Assembly (NCBI GenBank): GCA_029237695.1
Contig: CM055275.1
Span: 5,130,131-5,194,130, forward strand
DNA from: Conchocele bisecta
Lineage: Eukaryota > Mollusca > Bivalvia > Lucinida > Thyasiridae
DNA: 64,000 nt
Reading direction: 5' to 3'
The notes below the pieces were generated by a model. The model saw only the letters and a program-made list of their open reading frames with translations. It was not told the origin of the DNA and searched no databases. Positions within the stretch are counted from its first letter, which is position 1, and each line of letters begins with the position of its first letter. This document shows positions 47,291 to 59,114 of the stretch, piece by piece. Made by a program: the position numbers and the translations under genes.

Positions 47291-47468
47291 TCGCATTCAC
47301 CTCAACTTCAACTCCGGTCGATATATGATGATCCGCGTGTTCACGCAAGTATGTCAAGGTAGGCCATGCATACGACTGATCAACAACACAATCTACACGT
47401 CGATCCGAAATTCAGTTATATATTCGCAAAAGCTGTTCGTGTTTACATGGTCATCGGATTATAGAGTT

Positions 47469-47523
47469 ATGATTCTGACTATTTTGTTTGTCTGTCTGCT
47501 TGTCAGAGCGGGCGTTGTCACAG
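47469..47523 (+). CDS. Cadherin-like surface protein, exon 1 (signal peptide)
   Basis: ATG at 47469; donor ACAG/GTAAGT after 47523. It encodes MILTILFVCLLVRAGVVTG, a typical signal peptide with hydrophobic core and small residues before the cut. The frame stays open upstream to 47325, but the hydrophobic N-terminus argues for the start at 47469. It ends in phase 1; exon 52372-52630 begins with the two bases that complete Gly19. Together the six exons give 265 residues plus stop. Confidence 0.75.
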
Positions 47524-49889
47524 GTAAGTGGAATTAAGTATAAATTTAGAATAGTATAAATTAACACATTAAAGACAGGATACAAATATAGTTGTATGAA
47601 ACTTTTATGAGAAAAAAATCCCTATTTTCTTTATTTAATCTCGAAAGTATATGTTGTTACCACTCATTTGAACCGTCTCATAGAGACGGTTCAAATGAGT
47701 GGTAACATCATATACTTTCATGGAGAAGTAAACAAAATAATGAGATTTATTTGGTACAAAGATTATCGTATCGTTAGATTGAAATGGGTTAAATATTATA
47801 TTCGACGTGTAATAGTCACAGGCATCCTGGCGTTAAGGTTGATTTCCATCGACTTTACATGGATACTTAAGGAGAGTAGAATTAGCTTAAAGGTACATGC
47901 CCACTCAGTAGGCACGAACTGTTCTATATAGGAATTAAATAAGTGTATAATTGTGTCACTATTCCACCAGTTCTAAAAATTATAAGTGCCCGCTATACAG
48001 ATATAATCATTTAGTAATATTTATTTTACTGATAGTGACTCGCGCTGTTATCAGGCTATTTTCATATGCAAATGAGGTATGCTATTGTTTAATTATTTGC
48101 AAAACTAATAACTGTTCTTTATATCGGAGACATAATCTGATACATTTTCTAGCAAAATAAACAGTCATAGAAAAAAAAAGAAAAAAAAGAAAAGAAAAAA
48201 TAATAATAATAATTCATCATTACTCTACGCATTGATTGGCATTATGATACATTTTATATCATACGCAAAATTTCCATACTGATATCAGGGGCGATAACCG
48301 TGTTTCCTTGAAATGTTAACGGACATTACTATTTATTCTCTGTATTTATATTTTGATGTGCAATGATCATACTTTATATAATCTGTCGAAACTATTATTT
48401 GTTTGAGGTGACGCATTTAATAACTAATTAAATAGTTCAAATAATTGAAAAATATCATGCCTAATTTGCATATGAAAGTAGCCTGATACAACCGCGAGTC
48501 ACTATCAGTAAAATAAATATTACTAAATGATTATATCTGTACAGCGGGCACTCGTAAGTTTTAGAACTGGTGGAATAGTGACACAAGTACATGTGTACAC
48601 TTATTTAATTCCTATAAAAAACAGTTGGTGCCTAAAGGAACATACATGCCCACTCAGTAGGCACACAATGTAAAACACATATTACCAAATGTTTATATTT
48701 GTATAGCGGACACTCATACTTTTTAGAACTTGTGGAAGGAATAGTGACACAAGTATACACTTATTTAATCCCTATAAAAAAAACATTTTGCGTCTACCGA
48801 GTGGGCATGTACCTTTAACTCACAAGTTGAAGTAACGGCTGGGTCTATAATAGTAAGGTCTATAAATACATTAAATATACATAAACACGTCAATAAATGA
48901 AAACAAATATTAGTTACAGTTTTGTTTTACAATCTCTTGTACACATATTGTGTTATAACCGGGAGTAAACAAATACATTCACGTTTTGATGCTTTTAGGT
49001 ATACCTGTATGTGACGCGCCAAGGGAAAAGGGTGCCGTTGGGTGAAAATTATGGATAGAGGGTTTTTGCAATTTCTAAATCGACATGCTTTAACTATGCT
49101 TGTCTGCGCCGTATGTGAATAGATTATGCATTGTATGACATATTTACGAGCAACGATAAATTGTATATTGTATATACCGGATTCACCGAGTCTGGCGGCG
49201 ATTTAAATTATGAACAATATGTCACGCATGCCGACACACAGGAATGCTCATCAGGGACGTTTCGCTATAGTGTCATATATTTGCCATCGAGAAGAAAACA
49301 ATTTATCGCAACATGTTGATTCAAATTTCACGACATGTCGACACAATGTGAAACTATGTCGTGATGTTGACACATATATTGTCGACACAACGTGATATTA
49401 ATTTCATCTCAACAATGTCGACATAACGTGATATTTTAACTCAATATTTCGACTAAATGTGATAATTTATCTCGGCAAGTCGCCATAACATGATCGATTA
49501 ACACGTCATGTCGACACAACACGATAGTTTAACAGAACTATCGTGATGTTTAAGTCGACATGTTACGACAAATTATGTCAACATCTCGACATCTCGACGG
49601 CAAATATATGCCACCATATTTCGGCTTTTCCTTACTACGCAGTACAGTTTAGCACTTAGGCTGGACACGAAAATTGTCATTTGCTGTTGCTTTATATTTT
49701 GATTTTTTTTCACAATAAAAAACATGGTTTGACAACACTTTATAATCATTTCCATATTATGTTTATTGCAAATGAGGAAAATCTGCTAAGTTTCCTCTTT
49801 TGCAGATGCATATTTCATTTTATTATCGGTTGCTTTTTCGTTTTCCGAGTTTTAGTTTTTTTTAAGGGTGTTGGAAAACATATTTAAGT
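47524..49889. repeat. Intron 1, left part: foldback and MITE copies
   Basis: 47640-47730 is a hairpin with arms GTTGTTACCACTCATTTGAA (family of 19110-19195). 47886-48825 holds two overlapping or nested GTACATGCCCACTCAGTAGG elements with ends near 47890, 48640 and 48825. 49315-49600 has repeated GTCGACA/TGTCGAC motifs, including the hairpin GATAGTTTAACAGAACTATC. No exon recognised. Confidence 0.6.
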
Positions 49890-50505
49890 TTCGAAAGGTA
49901 CATGCGCAGTCAATAAGCACAACATGTTCTTTATAGGAATTAAATAAGTGTATAATTGTGTCAATATTCCACCAGTTCTAAAAATTACGAGTGCCCGCTA
50001 TACAGATATAATCATTTAGTAACATTTATTTTACTGATAGTGACGCGCGGTGGTATAAGACTATTTTCATATGCAACAAATATTTTTGACAGATTATATG
50101 TATGATTATTACACATCTTAAATAAATACAAAGAATAAATAGCAATGTTCGTTAACATTTTAAGGAAACACGGTTATCGCCCCTGATATTAGTGTGGAAA
50201 GTTACGTCTGATATAAAATCTATAATAATGCCAATCAATACGTGGGGTAATGGTGAATAATCATTTATTTTTCCCGAAATACATTATTTCATAATGAACT
50301 AACGACTACATATATTTGATGATTAAAAGTATGCAGAATTATTATACTGAATGTATTACATTATCACAGCCAGAATGGCTGTGATAATTTAATACATTGA
50401 AAATTTCTCCCTCAAATCAAAGTATACTTTGCTAGAAAAGTATACTTTGCAATGTTGGTGAAAAAGAACAGTTTTTGCATACTGAGTGGGCATGTACCTT
50501 TAAGG
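49890..50505. mobile_element. GTACATGCCCACTCAGTAGG element carrying an AAGTATACTT MITE
   Basis: Ends CGAAAGGTACATGCGCAGTC and GAGTGGGCATGTACCTTTAA. At 50257-50470 lies part of the 35382-35672 family (AAGTATGCAGAATTATTATA and GCTGTGATAAT hairpin), nested inside. Confidence 0.7.
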
Positions 50506-50559
50506 GTGTTGGAAAACATATTTTGCAATAAACTGAATTTACTGTTACCCACTATGACG

Positions 50560-50855
50560 AGGAATATTGTATCTACCCTTGTCATACTAGTACCAGGGGC
50601 TGTATACGGATGTCTGTACCCAGTTGTTCAGTGGGTATAGTGACCATATATTACATATTGCTGTAGTACCCTTAGTTCGTAATATGTATAAACAGGGGTG
50701 TATATTACGGAATATTGTATCTGTACCCAGTTAGTTCAGTGGGTACAGCGATAGTGATAAACCAGGGGCTGTATATTACGGAATATTGTATCTGTACCCA
50801 GTTAGTTCAGTGGGTACAGCGATAGTGATAAACCAGGGGCTGTATATTACGGAGC
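50560..50855. repeat. Tandem repeat of about 72 bp
   Basis: Three to four copies of AGGGGCTGTATATTACGGAA, TATTGTATCTGTACCCAGTT and AGTTCAGTGGGTACAGCGAT, the first diverged. Confidence 0.8.
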
Positions 50856-50924
50856 CCCGCTGGGCACGTATACTTCTTTTTTGTTAATTCGTTCCTACGA
50901 AATAACAATTCGCTCCCACGTAAT

Positions 50925-51080
<156 letters not shown>

Positions 51081-51887
51081 GTCTTTATTTATAGAAGAAG
51101 CTCAGTTGGCCTAGCCAATCTTCCCTGACATCATCTATCTATCTACAAGTACACGTATATTTAACAAATAATAATGATACAAGTACATGTAAACATGAGT
51201 CACAATGTAACAATCCAATTTCATTGAAAGAATTGTTATATCGTGGAATCGATTCGTTATTTCGAGGGAAGGAATTGTTAATTCGAGTGAACGAATTGTT
51301 AAATTGAGGGAACGCATTTTTATATCGTGTGAACGAATTGTTATATCGTGGGATCGATTTGTTATTTCGAGGGAAGGAATTGTGAATTCGAGGGAACGAA
51401 TTGTTAAATTGAGGGAACGAATTGATATTTCGTGGGAACGGATTAATAAACACAATCCATGTCCCCATGTACGTAGACGCGGAAATCGATTATTCGCAAA
51501 ACCGACATATGTTTGGGCCAACGTACAGAGACCACAAAATGCAGCTTGACTAGACGCGTTTGATGCGCCATATTTCATAAAAATCGGCTACCTAATACGG
51601 ATACAATAAAAGATTACGTACTTTGAATCGGAGGGCTTCTGTAAGTTTCAGTACTTGTTGTTGTAGTTGTAACCACGTGATCGTACACTTTGGTGACGTG
51701 GAATGATTGACGTACAGGTGTGCGTTTACTCATCTAAAGCTCACCTCTCACCGTCGGATCTCTATCCTAATACTTACATATCAAGCAGTGAACAAGTTGT
51801 GACTATGTGTTCCATTAACAAAATGATGCATTTTTGATCGCTTTTGATCCCTTGTTACTCGTACGAAGTTTAGGGAAGCAGACCTCA
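51081..51887. repeat. 21-bp tandem repeat and a dispersed repeat
   Basis: 51225-51440 holds about ten units of GGGAACGAATTGTTAWATYG-like 21-mers in a higher-order order. 51470-51725 is a dispersed repeat (GGGCCAACGTACAGAGACCA, GACGCGTTTGATGCGCCAT) shared with 57880-58075. The regular frames on both strands come from the 21-bp period. Confidence 0.75.
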
Positions 51888-52371
51888 GGGGGGCCGTTTC
51901 ACTAAACTTGGTACGACTAAAATGTTCGTAAGTGCAAAATTATGATAGTCTGTAAATTTCATATTAGCAATGTTTTCTTGTAAACAATTATTTGATTTAC
52001 ATTTATTGAGCATAGGCTGCATATGCCTCAGAAGACTCGGGTTCATGACCCGGATGGGCTGCGCTTTTTTGTCACCCTTACTCTACAACCTGCGCTAATC
52101 TGACCAATATTGTCAATATCATTAATTCAAAATACTTGAATTCAGGCAGCTTAATTGTCTGAGACTGGACTGTGTTACAGCTCTGGCTCAGACAATCAGA
52201 TTGCTGGATTACCGGGGGTGGGGTGATGGCGTTTTCACTAATCTGGGCAAGATTAACGCAGGCATTTGTGTATCTTATTCATTGAATTTCAGACAGAAAC
52301 GTTGATATCTCGGCAAGACAAGCCAGAGCAAGGGCGATGACGTGTTTCTTATCTTATTTAATGAATTTCAG
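51888..52371. repeat. Left half of a TIR element and duplicated acceptor-like sequence
   Basis: 51888-52025 matches the left half of 30199-30440 (GGCCGTTTCACTAAACTTGG). Then CTTATTCATTGAATTTCAG near 52277-52295 resembles the true acceptor CTTATTTAATGAATTTCAG ending at 52371. Confidence 0.55.
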
Positions 52372-52630
52372 GAGAGTTGCAAATCACATCCGGGACACTG
52401 GGCAGTATCCGAGAATGGAATCTGAATTTTCTTATCAAGAACGTGACCACGAATGTGGACACTTTACCAGCTCCTCCAAACAATGAATCCAACCCAGTGA
52501 CGTTCACCGTGGTCAGTCAAGAGCCGACCTACCCCGAAAACGCTTTCATCTTTTGGAGGGATACGGGTGAACTGCGGAATCGGGTTTCGTTCGACTATGA
52601 GCTACATGACGAGTATACTGTAGTTATCAC
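52372..52630 (+). CDS. Cadherin-like surface protein, exon 2
   Basis: Acceptor TTTAATGAATTTCAG, donor ATCAC/GTACGT. It covers residues 20-104 and two bases of Thr105. It encodes the first cadherin-like repeat: N-glycosylation sequons NVT and NES, TFTVVSQ, then FIFWRDTGELRNRVSFDYEL with the DYE motif that in cadherins follows the F-strand Gly and binds calcium. The Pro-rich segment LPAPPNNESNP is unusual. The exon runs straight into a minisatellite that duplicates its own donor. If the donor is not used the frame stays open for about 190 more codons of 16-residue repeats. Confidence 0.8.
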
Positions 52631-54220
52631 GTACGTTATGTCACCATCAAACTGTTTGATTGCATGTTGCATTATCACGTACGGTATGTCACAATCAATC
52701 TGCTTGCTTGCGAGTTGCGTTATCACGTACGTTATGTCACCATCAAATTGTTTGATTGCGAGTTGCGTTATCACGTACGTTATGTCACAATCAAATTGTT
52801 TGATTATGAGTTGCGTTATCATGTACGTTATGTCACAATCCCATAGTTTGATTGCGAGTTGCGTTATCACGTACGTTATGTCACAATCAAATTGTTTGAT
52901 TGCGAGTTGCGTTATCATGTACGTTATGTCAGAATCAAATTGCTTGATTGCGAGTTGCGTTATCACGTACGTTATGTTACAAACAAATTGCTTGTTTGCG
53001 AGTTGCGTTATCACGTACGTTATGTCTGTCACCATCAACTTGCTTGATTGCAAGTTGCATTATCATGTACGTTATGTCAGAATCAAATTGCTTGATTGCG
53101 AGTTGCGTTATCACGTACGTTATGTTACAAACAAATTGCTTGATTGCGAGTTGCGTTATCACGTACGTTATGTCTGTCACCATCAAATTGCTTGATTGCA
53201 AGTTGTATTATCACGTACGTTATGTCAGAATCAAATTGCTTGATTGCGAGTTGCGTTATCATGTAAGTTATGTTACAAACAAATTACTTGATTGCGAGTT
53301 GCGTTATCACGTACGTTATGTTATGTCTGTCACCATCAAATTGCTAGATTGGAAATTGCATTATCACGTACGTTATGTCACTATCAAATAGCTTGATTGA
53401 AATTTGCATTATCACGTACGTTATGTCTGAATCAAATTACTTGATTGCGAGTTGCGTTATCACGCACGTTATGTTACAAACATATTGCTTAATTGCGAGC
53501 TGCGTTATCACGTACGTTATGCCTGTCAACAGCAAATTGCTTGATTGCGAGTTACGTTATCACGTAAGTTATGTCAGAATCAAATTGCTTGGTTGCGAGT
53601 GTCGTTATCACGTACGTTATGTCACAATCAAATTCTTTGATTGCTAGTTGTGTTATCACGTACGTTATGTCACCATCGTACGGTATGTCACAATCAAATT
53701 GCTTGATTGCGAGTGGCGTTATCACGTACGTTATGTCACAATCAAATTGTTTAATTGCGAGTTGTGTTATCACGTACGTTATGTCAGAATCAAATTGCTT
53801 GATTGCGAGTGGCATTATCACGTACGTTATGTCACAATCAAAGTTCTTGACTTAGAGTTGCGTTAACACGTACGTTATGTCACAAACACATTCCTCGATT
53901 GCTAGTTGCGTTATCACGTACGTTATGTCACCATCAAATTGCTTGATTGCAAGTTGCATTATAACGTACGTTATGTCACAATCAAATTGCTTGATTACGA
54001 GTTGCGTTATCACGTTCGTTATGTCAGAATCAAATTGCTGGAGTGCGATTTGTTGATTGCGAGTTGCATTATCACGTACACGTTATGTCACAATCAAATT
54101 GGTTGATTGCGAGTTGCGTTATCACGTACAGTATGTCACAATCAAGTTGCTTCATTAATAGTTGCGTTTTAACGTACGTTATGTCACAATTAAATTGCTG
54201 ATTGCGAGTTGTCATTGCCA
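52631..54220 (+). repeat. 48-bp minisatellite derived from the exon 2 splice donor
   Basis: About 33 units of 48 bp (starts of GAGTTGCG at 52712 and 52760). Each unit contains TTATCACGTACGTTATG, identical to the exon 2/intron 2 junction (TTATCAC, then GTACGTTATG), and CAATCAAATTGCTTGATTG, an inverted repeat. Since 48 is a multiple of three, long frames occur on both strands (16-residue period, such as CVITYVMSQSNCLIAS). I read these as repeat, with possible coding use discussed in the findings. Confidence 0.95.
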
Positions 54221-54930
54221 TTAGGTGTTTATAAACGTTGATAATCTCGGCAAGTATGTGATGATGTGTGATGGCAGTATGATGATGATGATGGTAATGA
54301 TGATGATGATGTTGAAGAAATAATAATTATTATTATTATTAACAATTGTATGCATACACGTATAATGAATATAAGTGGATGTATATATGCACATATATTA
54401 TGTAAATTGTCATCATCTGTATATATTTGTATGTGCGTATATGTGCGTATTGAGTGCACGAGAAATAGAGAATAGTAGGTTAGTGCCGTGAATGGTAAAA
54501 AATATCTGGCAAGGCTTAGGAAACGGAACATAGAATTTCTTTATTACTCATCAGAAGTATATGTAGTGACCACCATTTGAACCGTCTCGCCGAGACGGTT
54601 TAAATGAGTGGTCACAACATATACTTTGGTTCAGAAATAAATAAAATTGAGAGAGAATAGTAGGTTAGTGCCGTGAATGGGAAAACATATCTGGCAAGGT
54701 TCAGGAAACGGGATGGGCGAGGCTCTGCCGAGCACATCCCGTTTCCGTGCCGCGCCAGATATTTTTTCCCATTCACGGCACTAACCTACTATTCTATTTA
54801 TCCCGTGAACACCTACAAGTGGCTGAAAAATGCAAAAATAGTATTGACTGGATATCAAAAATGTTTCACGGCACCGTGTTTCACGGCACATACGCACTGT
54901 GTTGACGGGATAAATACCTCACTTACTCAT
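54221..54930. mobile_element. Microsatellites and GCCGTGAATGGG foldback copies
   Basis: (GATGAT)n at 54280-54312. 54470-54530 and 54660-54925 form a split copy of the GCCGTGAATGGG family, with the GACCACTCATTTGAACCGT hairpin (54555-54630) inserted between. 54673-54790 is a near-complete hairpin. Confidence 0.7.
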
Positions 54931-55819
54931 TAGCGAACATCCACAATCCGAATAAAACTGCGCGGATGTGCAAGCTGATCTGGGTCTGTACAGTTCCACA
55001 GGTCGCAAAACGATTGTGACAATTATTTAGAAAAATATCAACTCGATTTCGGTCAATATTCATATCAAAATGTTTCACACGGATGCTAAATATTGTATTT
55101 ATTTCAAAGTCAGGAATACTATTGAACTTTTATTCAAAATTTAGTAAACTGTATATTTTATACCTTTAAACAAATAATCTTCAATGTAGAACTGGTAAAT
55201 TGTCAAAAACATAAGAACAGGGAAATTATTTTGCCATGGAAGCCATCTTTTCTCTTGTTATTGTTCAACATTCAACATAACGAAATGAAGTCTTCAATTT
55301 ACAAGATATACATGTAAATGTCAGATAAACACCTTGACACGGTAAAATAACCAAATTCTACAAGTTCATGTTCTTTATTAATAATTCATTGATACAACTT
55401 TGACAATTTTATATTGCTAAGATATCAAACACGCCGGATAACCGATAGCAAAAATCACTCTTCCATGCGTTACATTAAAGAGATGGGGTTAAATTGCTAC
55501 CCTCGCGAGTGGTATGGAGCGGGGTAGCAGTTTTGTTTCTAATGATCAATTAGCACATTCCTGTAGCATGGCGACAATTGATTCATTGCTGGAATGGCGA
55601 ACAGTGCAGATCCTGATCAGACGGTGCGGATGCACTGGCTGATCTGGATCTACACTAATGGCAAAACCCATAAGCCAGATTTCTCCAGTCATAGCCACAT
55701 ATGCACAAGTAGGTGCCACGGGTTGACTTACCAGCCAAATGATCATGGGCGCCGCCATTACGTAAAACGGAAACAATAGACCACGTGAGTCTCCATCGTA
55801 GGTGCGGTTGCTCTTAATT
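54931..55819. repeat. Intron 2 with a dispersed 250-bp repeat
   Basis: 55137-55392 matches 63732-64000 in the same orientation (TTTAAACAAATAATC, CATTCAACATAACGAAATGA and ATGTTCTTTATTAATAATT). 55590-55670 is an inverted GTAGATCCAGATC-family hairpin. No exon. Confidence 0.55.
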
Positions 55820-55995
55820 TGTGACTAAAATGTTTGTAAGTACACATTTCGGATCGTCTGGAAATTTCAAGTGATGGATTTACATTTATTGAGCATAGGC
55901 TGCATAAATCCAATAATTGTTTATAAGAGAACATTAATTTGCTAATTTTGCACTTACGAACATTTTAGTCGTACGAGGTTTAGTGAAACGGCCCC
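55820..55995. mobile_element. TIR element of the GAGCATAGGCTGCAT family
   Basis: Internal TGGATTTACATTTATTGAGC and right end TACGAGGTTTAGTGAAACGG. The central hairpin is truncated. Confidence 0.65.
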
Positions 55996-56600
55996 CTGGT
56001 GCCAGATGCTGAAATATTTCTAGGTCAAAATTAGGAGATAGTAAGTCCTAATTAGGAGGCACTAAGTCCTAATTAGGGGCTACTAACTCATAATTAGGAG
56101 ATAACTTACTAAATTAATTTGCGTAAGTGTCTCCTAAATAAGGGTTAGTATCTCCTAATTAGGACTAAATATCTCCTAATTAGGACTTAGTACTTAGGAC
56201 TTACTATCTCCTACTTAGGACTTAGTGTCTCCTAATTATTACTTACTATATCCTAATTATGACTTATTTTTATCATAATTAGGACTTACTATCTTCTAAC
56301 TAGGACATAGTATCTCCTAATTAGGACGTACTATCTCATAATTAAGACTTACTATATCCTAGTTATGACTTAGTTTTCTCATAATTAGGACTCATTATCT
56401 CCTAATTGGAACTTAATATCTACTAATTAGGACTTACGACTTAGTCTTTCCTAATAATGACTTAGTCTTCGCATACTTAGGACTCCTAATTAGGACGTAT
56501 ACTTATGATTTACTACCTCCTAATTAGGACGTAGTAGCTCATAGTTAGGAGTTTGTATCTCCTAATTAGGAGATACCAATATTTCAGCATCGGCACCAGG
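55996..56600. mobile_element. Foldback element filled with TCCTAATTAGGA units
   Basis: Ends CCTGGTGCCAGATGCTGAAA and TTTCAGCATCGGCACCAGG. The 550-bp interior is a chain of self-complementary TCCTAATTAGGA units with GACTTAGTATC linkers. It ends 37 bp before exon 56637-56773. Confidence 0.85.
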
Positions 56601-56636
56601 ACGCTTCCATGCCACACCATACCGTATATTTTACAG

Positions 56637-56773
56637 GGCTGTGCCAGTGTACGGCACGACAGCGACACAAACACTAACTGTGAACATTATTAATGTTAAC
56701 GAGTTTCAAGTTTGGTCGTACCCCGGACCCAACACCTATTACTCAGTGGCCATCACCGACGGCGATACGAACG
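56637..56773 (+). CDS. Cadherin-like surface protein, exon 3
   Basis: Acceptor CGTATATTTTACAG, donor ACG/GTATGT with one overhanging G. It covers residues 106-150 plus parts of 105 and 151. It encodes the G-strand of cadherin repeat 1 and the linker: YGTTATQTLTVNIINVNE, where INVNE stands at the position of the LDVNDN calcium-linker motif. Next comes the start of repeat 2 (FQVWSYPGPNTYYSVAITDG). An NDT glycosylation sequon spans the exon 3/4 junction. Confidence 0.85.
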
Positions 56774-57204
56774 GTATGTCACGTGGTGTTGTGTCTTGGC
56801 TTGTATTGTGCCATTTAATTCCAATATGTGAACAATAACTTATTTGTTATTAGTTAGGTTTATAATGTAGTCTACCATCCGAATGCGAGACTGGTCAGCG
56901 ATTGGCTTAGAACGTAAGGCGATTTATAATTGTTGTTCTAAATTCCTTAGATGAAAAATGAAGACATGGGACCCGTTTCACTAAACTTCGTATGATAAAA
57001 ATGTTTGTACGATGATTTTTACATTATTACCTAGCACATGCATTGTGTTCACTAATGCTACTATTTAACTACCGACATGTAAGAGTCATTAAATATGAAC
57101 AAATCCTCAAAAGGTTTCACACAATCGTCTGTTAATGCCACTTTTGTTGGAAGCTTTAGATTTGCTCTTACGCACTTCTTAGTCGTATAAAGTTTCGTGA
57201 AACT
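56774..57204. other. Intron 3, left part
   Basis: Contains a fragment of the TIR family with TTTCACTAAACTTCGTATGA (56968-57010) and its inverted end (57150-57215). Otherwise nothing recognised. Confidence 0.45.
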
Positions 57205-57455
57205 GGCCCCAGGGGGCCGTTTCACAAAACTTCGTACGACTAAAATATTGGTAAGAGCAAATTTAGGATGTTCTGCAAATTTCAATTGATGGATTTACAT
57301 TTATTGAGCAAAGGCTGCATATGCAGCATATGCTCAATACATGTAAACACAGTACTTGTTTACAAGAAAACACTGTTAATGTGAAATACAAACTATCATA
57401 ATTTTGCACTTACGAACATTTTAGTGGTACGAAGTTGTGAAAACGGCGCCCTGGT
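57205..57455. mobile_element. TIR element of the GAGCATAGGCTGCAT family
   Basis: Ends GGGGGCCGTTTCACAAAACT and TACGAAGTTGTGAAAACGGC. Central hairpin TTACATTTATTGAGCAAAGG / TATGCTCAATACATGTAAA. Confidence 0.7.
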
Positions 57456-58344
57456 GGAAACACTAGAACAGTTGTTCCGTGAAACCGAACGTCCGATGTA
57501 TTTTTTTCTGGTAGCCATATTCCACGATTAATGCGGTGTTCGTGACTATGTCGTGTAATCATAACTAGAAACGAGTTATTTATTACATTTCAAACAAATA
57601 TTTGCATGGATATACATTATCTGTGAGAGAAAACACATCAGTGTCAATTTACCAAATAATACACCGTGAACTCTACCGCAGTCGTTATAAAGTCAAGGTG
57701 CATGATCACGTGGTTACAACAACAACAATGTCGCCCACTCCAAAGTAAGTATTATTATATATTTTCCTTAATATGAAACGGATTATGATGAAATATGGCG
57801 CAGCAAGCGCGTCTTCATGAGCTGCATTTGGTCGTCCAGGGAGTTCGGCACAGACTTATGTTGTTATTGCGAAAAATCGATTTTCATGTCAGTAGACACG
57901 GAAATCGATTCTTCGCAAAAACGACATAAGTTTGGGCCAACGTACAGAGACCACCAAATGCAGGACGCGTTTGATGCGCCATGTTTCATCAAAATCTCCG
58001 TTGCGTAATAAGGACACTATAAAAGAATACGTACTTTGAATCGGTACTTGTTGTTGTTGTTAGTACCACGTGATCATACTCCTTGAAAGTAAGCACCGCC
58101 CAAAAAAATTCATGCGCAGATGCAAACGCCCCCGAAACATTATACAATGCATTTCTGTTCCAAACTGTTGTTCAGAAATGTAATAAATATGATATGCATA
58201 TGCACTACATGATTGAAAAGCTTGAAATAATACACGAGTGTACGTCGGCTGCCGCGTAAACAACTCGTTCGCTTCGCTTACTCGTTGTTTACACGGAAGC
58301 CGACGTACACTCATGTATTATTTCACGCTATTCAAACATGTACA
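57456..58344. mobile_element. Foldback elements
   Basis: 57700-58075: arms of about 180 bp with GATCACGTGGTTACAACAAC at the left and GTTGTTAGTACCACGTGATC at the right; the arm is shared with 51470-51725. 58222-58326: a second hairpin, TAATACACGAGTGTACGTCG against GACGTACACTCATGTATTA, around AACTCGTTCGCTTCGC. Confidence 0.7.
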
Positions 58345-58700
58345 GTCGAACCTCCCCGAAAGGCCACCTCTCTACAACAACACCCTCTCTGTAACAGCCG
58401 CTATTTTATATCCCAAATGTATGATTTCCTCTATATCTAACCATTATACTGCTGAGCATGAACATTGTCCTTTGATGTTGCTTTTTCATTCTTTCTCTAT
58501 AAAACATGTTTTGACAGCACTTTAGAATCATTTCCAAAATGCTGTCAAAGCATGTACTTGATGAGAATTATCGAAGAAAATAAATAAACATCAGACGATA
58601 AAATCTAATTCAGCATTAACCTCCCTACAACAGCCACCTCTCTACAACAGCCAGTTTACGTCTTCCCATGGGTGGCTGTTGTAGAGACGTTGCACTGTAC
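58345..58700. mobile_element. CAGTCGAACCTCC element with nested hairpin
   Basis: Left end TACAGTCGAACCTCCCCG and right end GAGACGTTGCACTGTA. Repeated CTCTCTACAACAGCCACC. The GACAGCACTTTAGAATCATT hairpin (family of 29610-29815) lies inside. It ends 19 bp before exon 58720-58785. Confidence 0.65.
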
Positions 58701-58719
58701 CTCTGTATCTCATTTTCAG

Positions 58720-58785
58720 ATACGGACATTCTCACGGTGAACTGCCGGGATCATGATAATGGGCAGACTCTCACATATACGCTGG
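58720..58785 (+). CDS. Cadherin-like surface protein, exon 4
   Basis: Acceptor TCTGTATCTCATTTTCAG, donor CTGG/GTAAGT. It covers residues 152-172 plus parts of 151 and 173. A 66-nt mini-exon, phase 1 at both ends, encoding TDILTVNCRDHDNGQTLTYT. The RDHDNGQTLTYTL stretch parallels the cadherin B-C strand pattern (D.D.g.n..l.Ysl). Phase match on both sides is exact. Confidence 0.8.
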
Positions 58786-59114
58786 GTAAGTCACGTGATA
58801 CAGATGTTCTTATAACGAATAATGAGTTACTATGATGATACAGTGGAACCTCTCTAAACCGAACGTCAAAGAAAACACACGTGATCTTCTGTTTTATGAG
58901 TTTCTATGTAATTTATCTCGGGAGATAATGTCTGTTCGTGATCGCATAGCACACACCTATGGCTCAGAATGATCAAATGTCTGATTTACAGTGAAACCTC
59001 TCTAAGCCGGACACACTGGGGACCTCCCATGGTGTCCGGTTTAGAGAGGTTTCACTGTAATTATTACATACAATGGTCGTTTGCATTGCCGTACCACGTG
59101 GTACTAAACGAATA
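58786..59114. mobile_element. CAGTGAAACCTCTCTAAGCC element
   Basis: Contains ACAGTGGAACCTCTCTAAAC (58841), ACAGTGAAACCTCTCTAAGC (58990) and the inverted end GTTTAGAGAGGTTTCACTGT (59039-59058). Tc1/pogo-like ends; no transposase. Confidence 0.65.

Noticed and set aside
19110..47725. Short hairpins (19110-19195, 47650-47725 and others) as microRNA precursors
   Set aside because: They belong to multi-copy foldback families with arms far longer and more perfect than typical precursors.
52595..53053. 152-residue minus-strand protein with IKQFDCDITYVITQLA repeats
   Set aside because: Antisense reading of the 48-bp minisatellite; open only because 48 is a multiple of three.
54673..54933. Protein beginning NGKTYLARFRKRDGRGSAEH
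   Set aside because: The same peptide arises from every copy of the GCCGTGAATGGG foldback family (also near 45635 and 19000), so it is repeat-derived.
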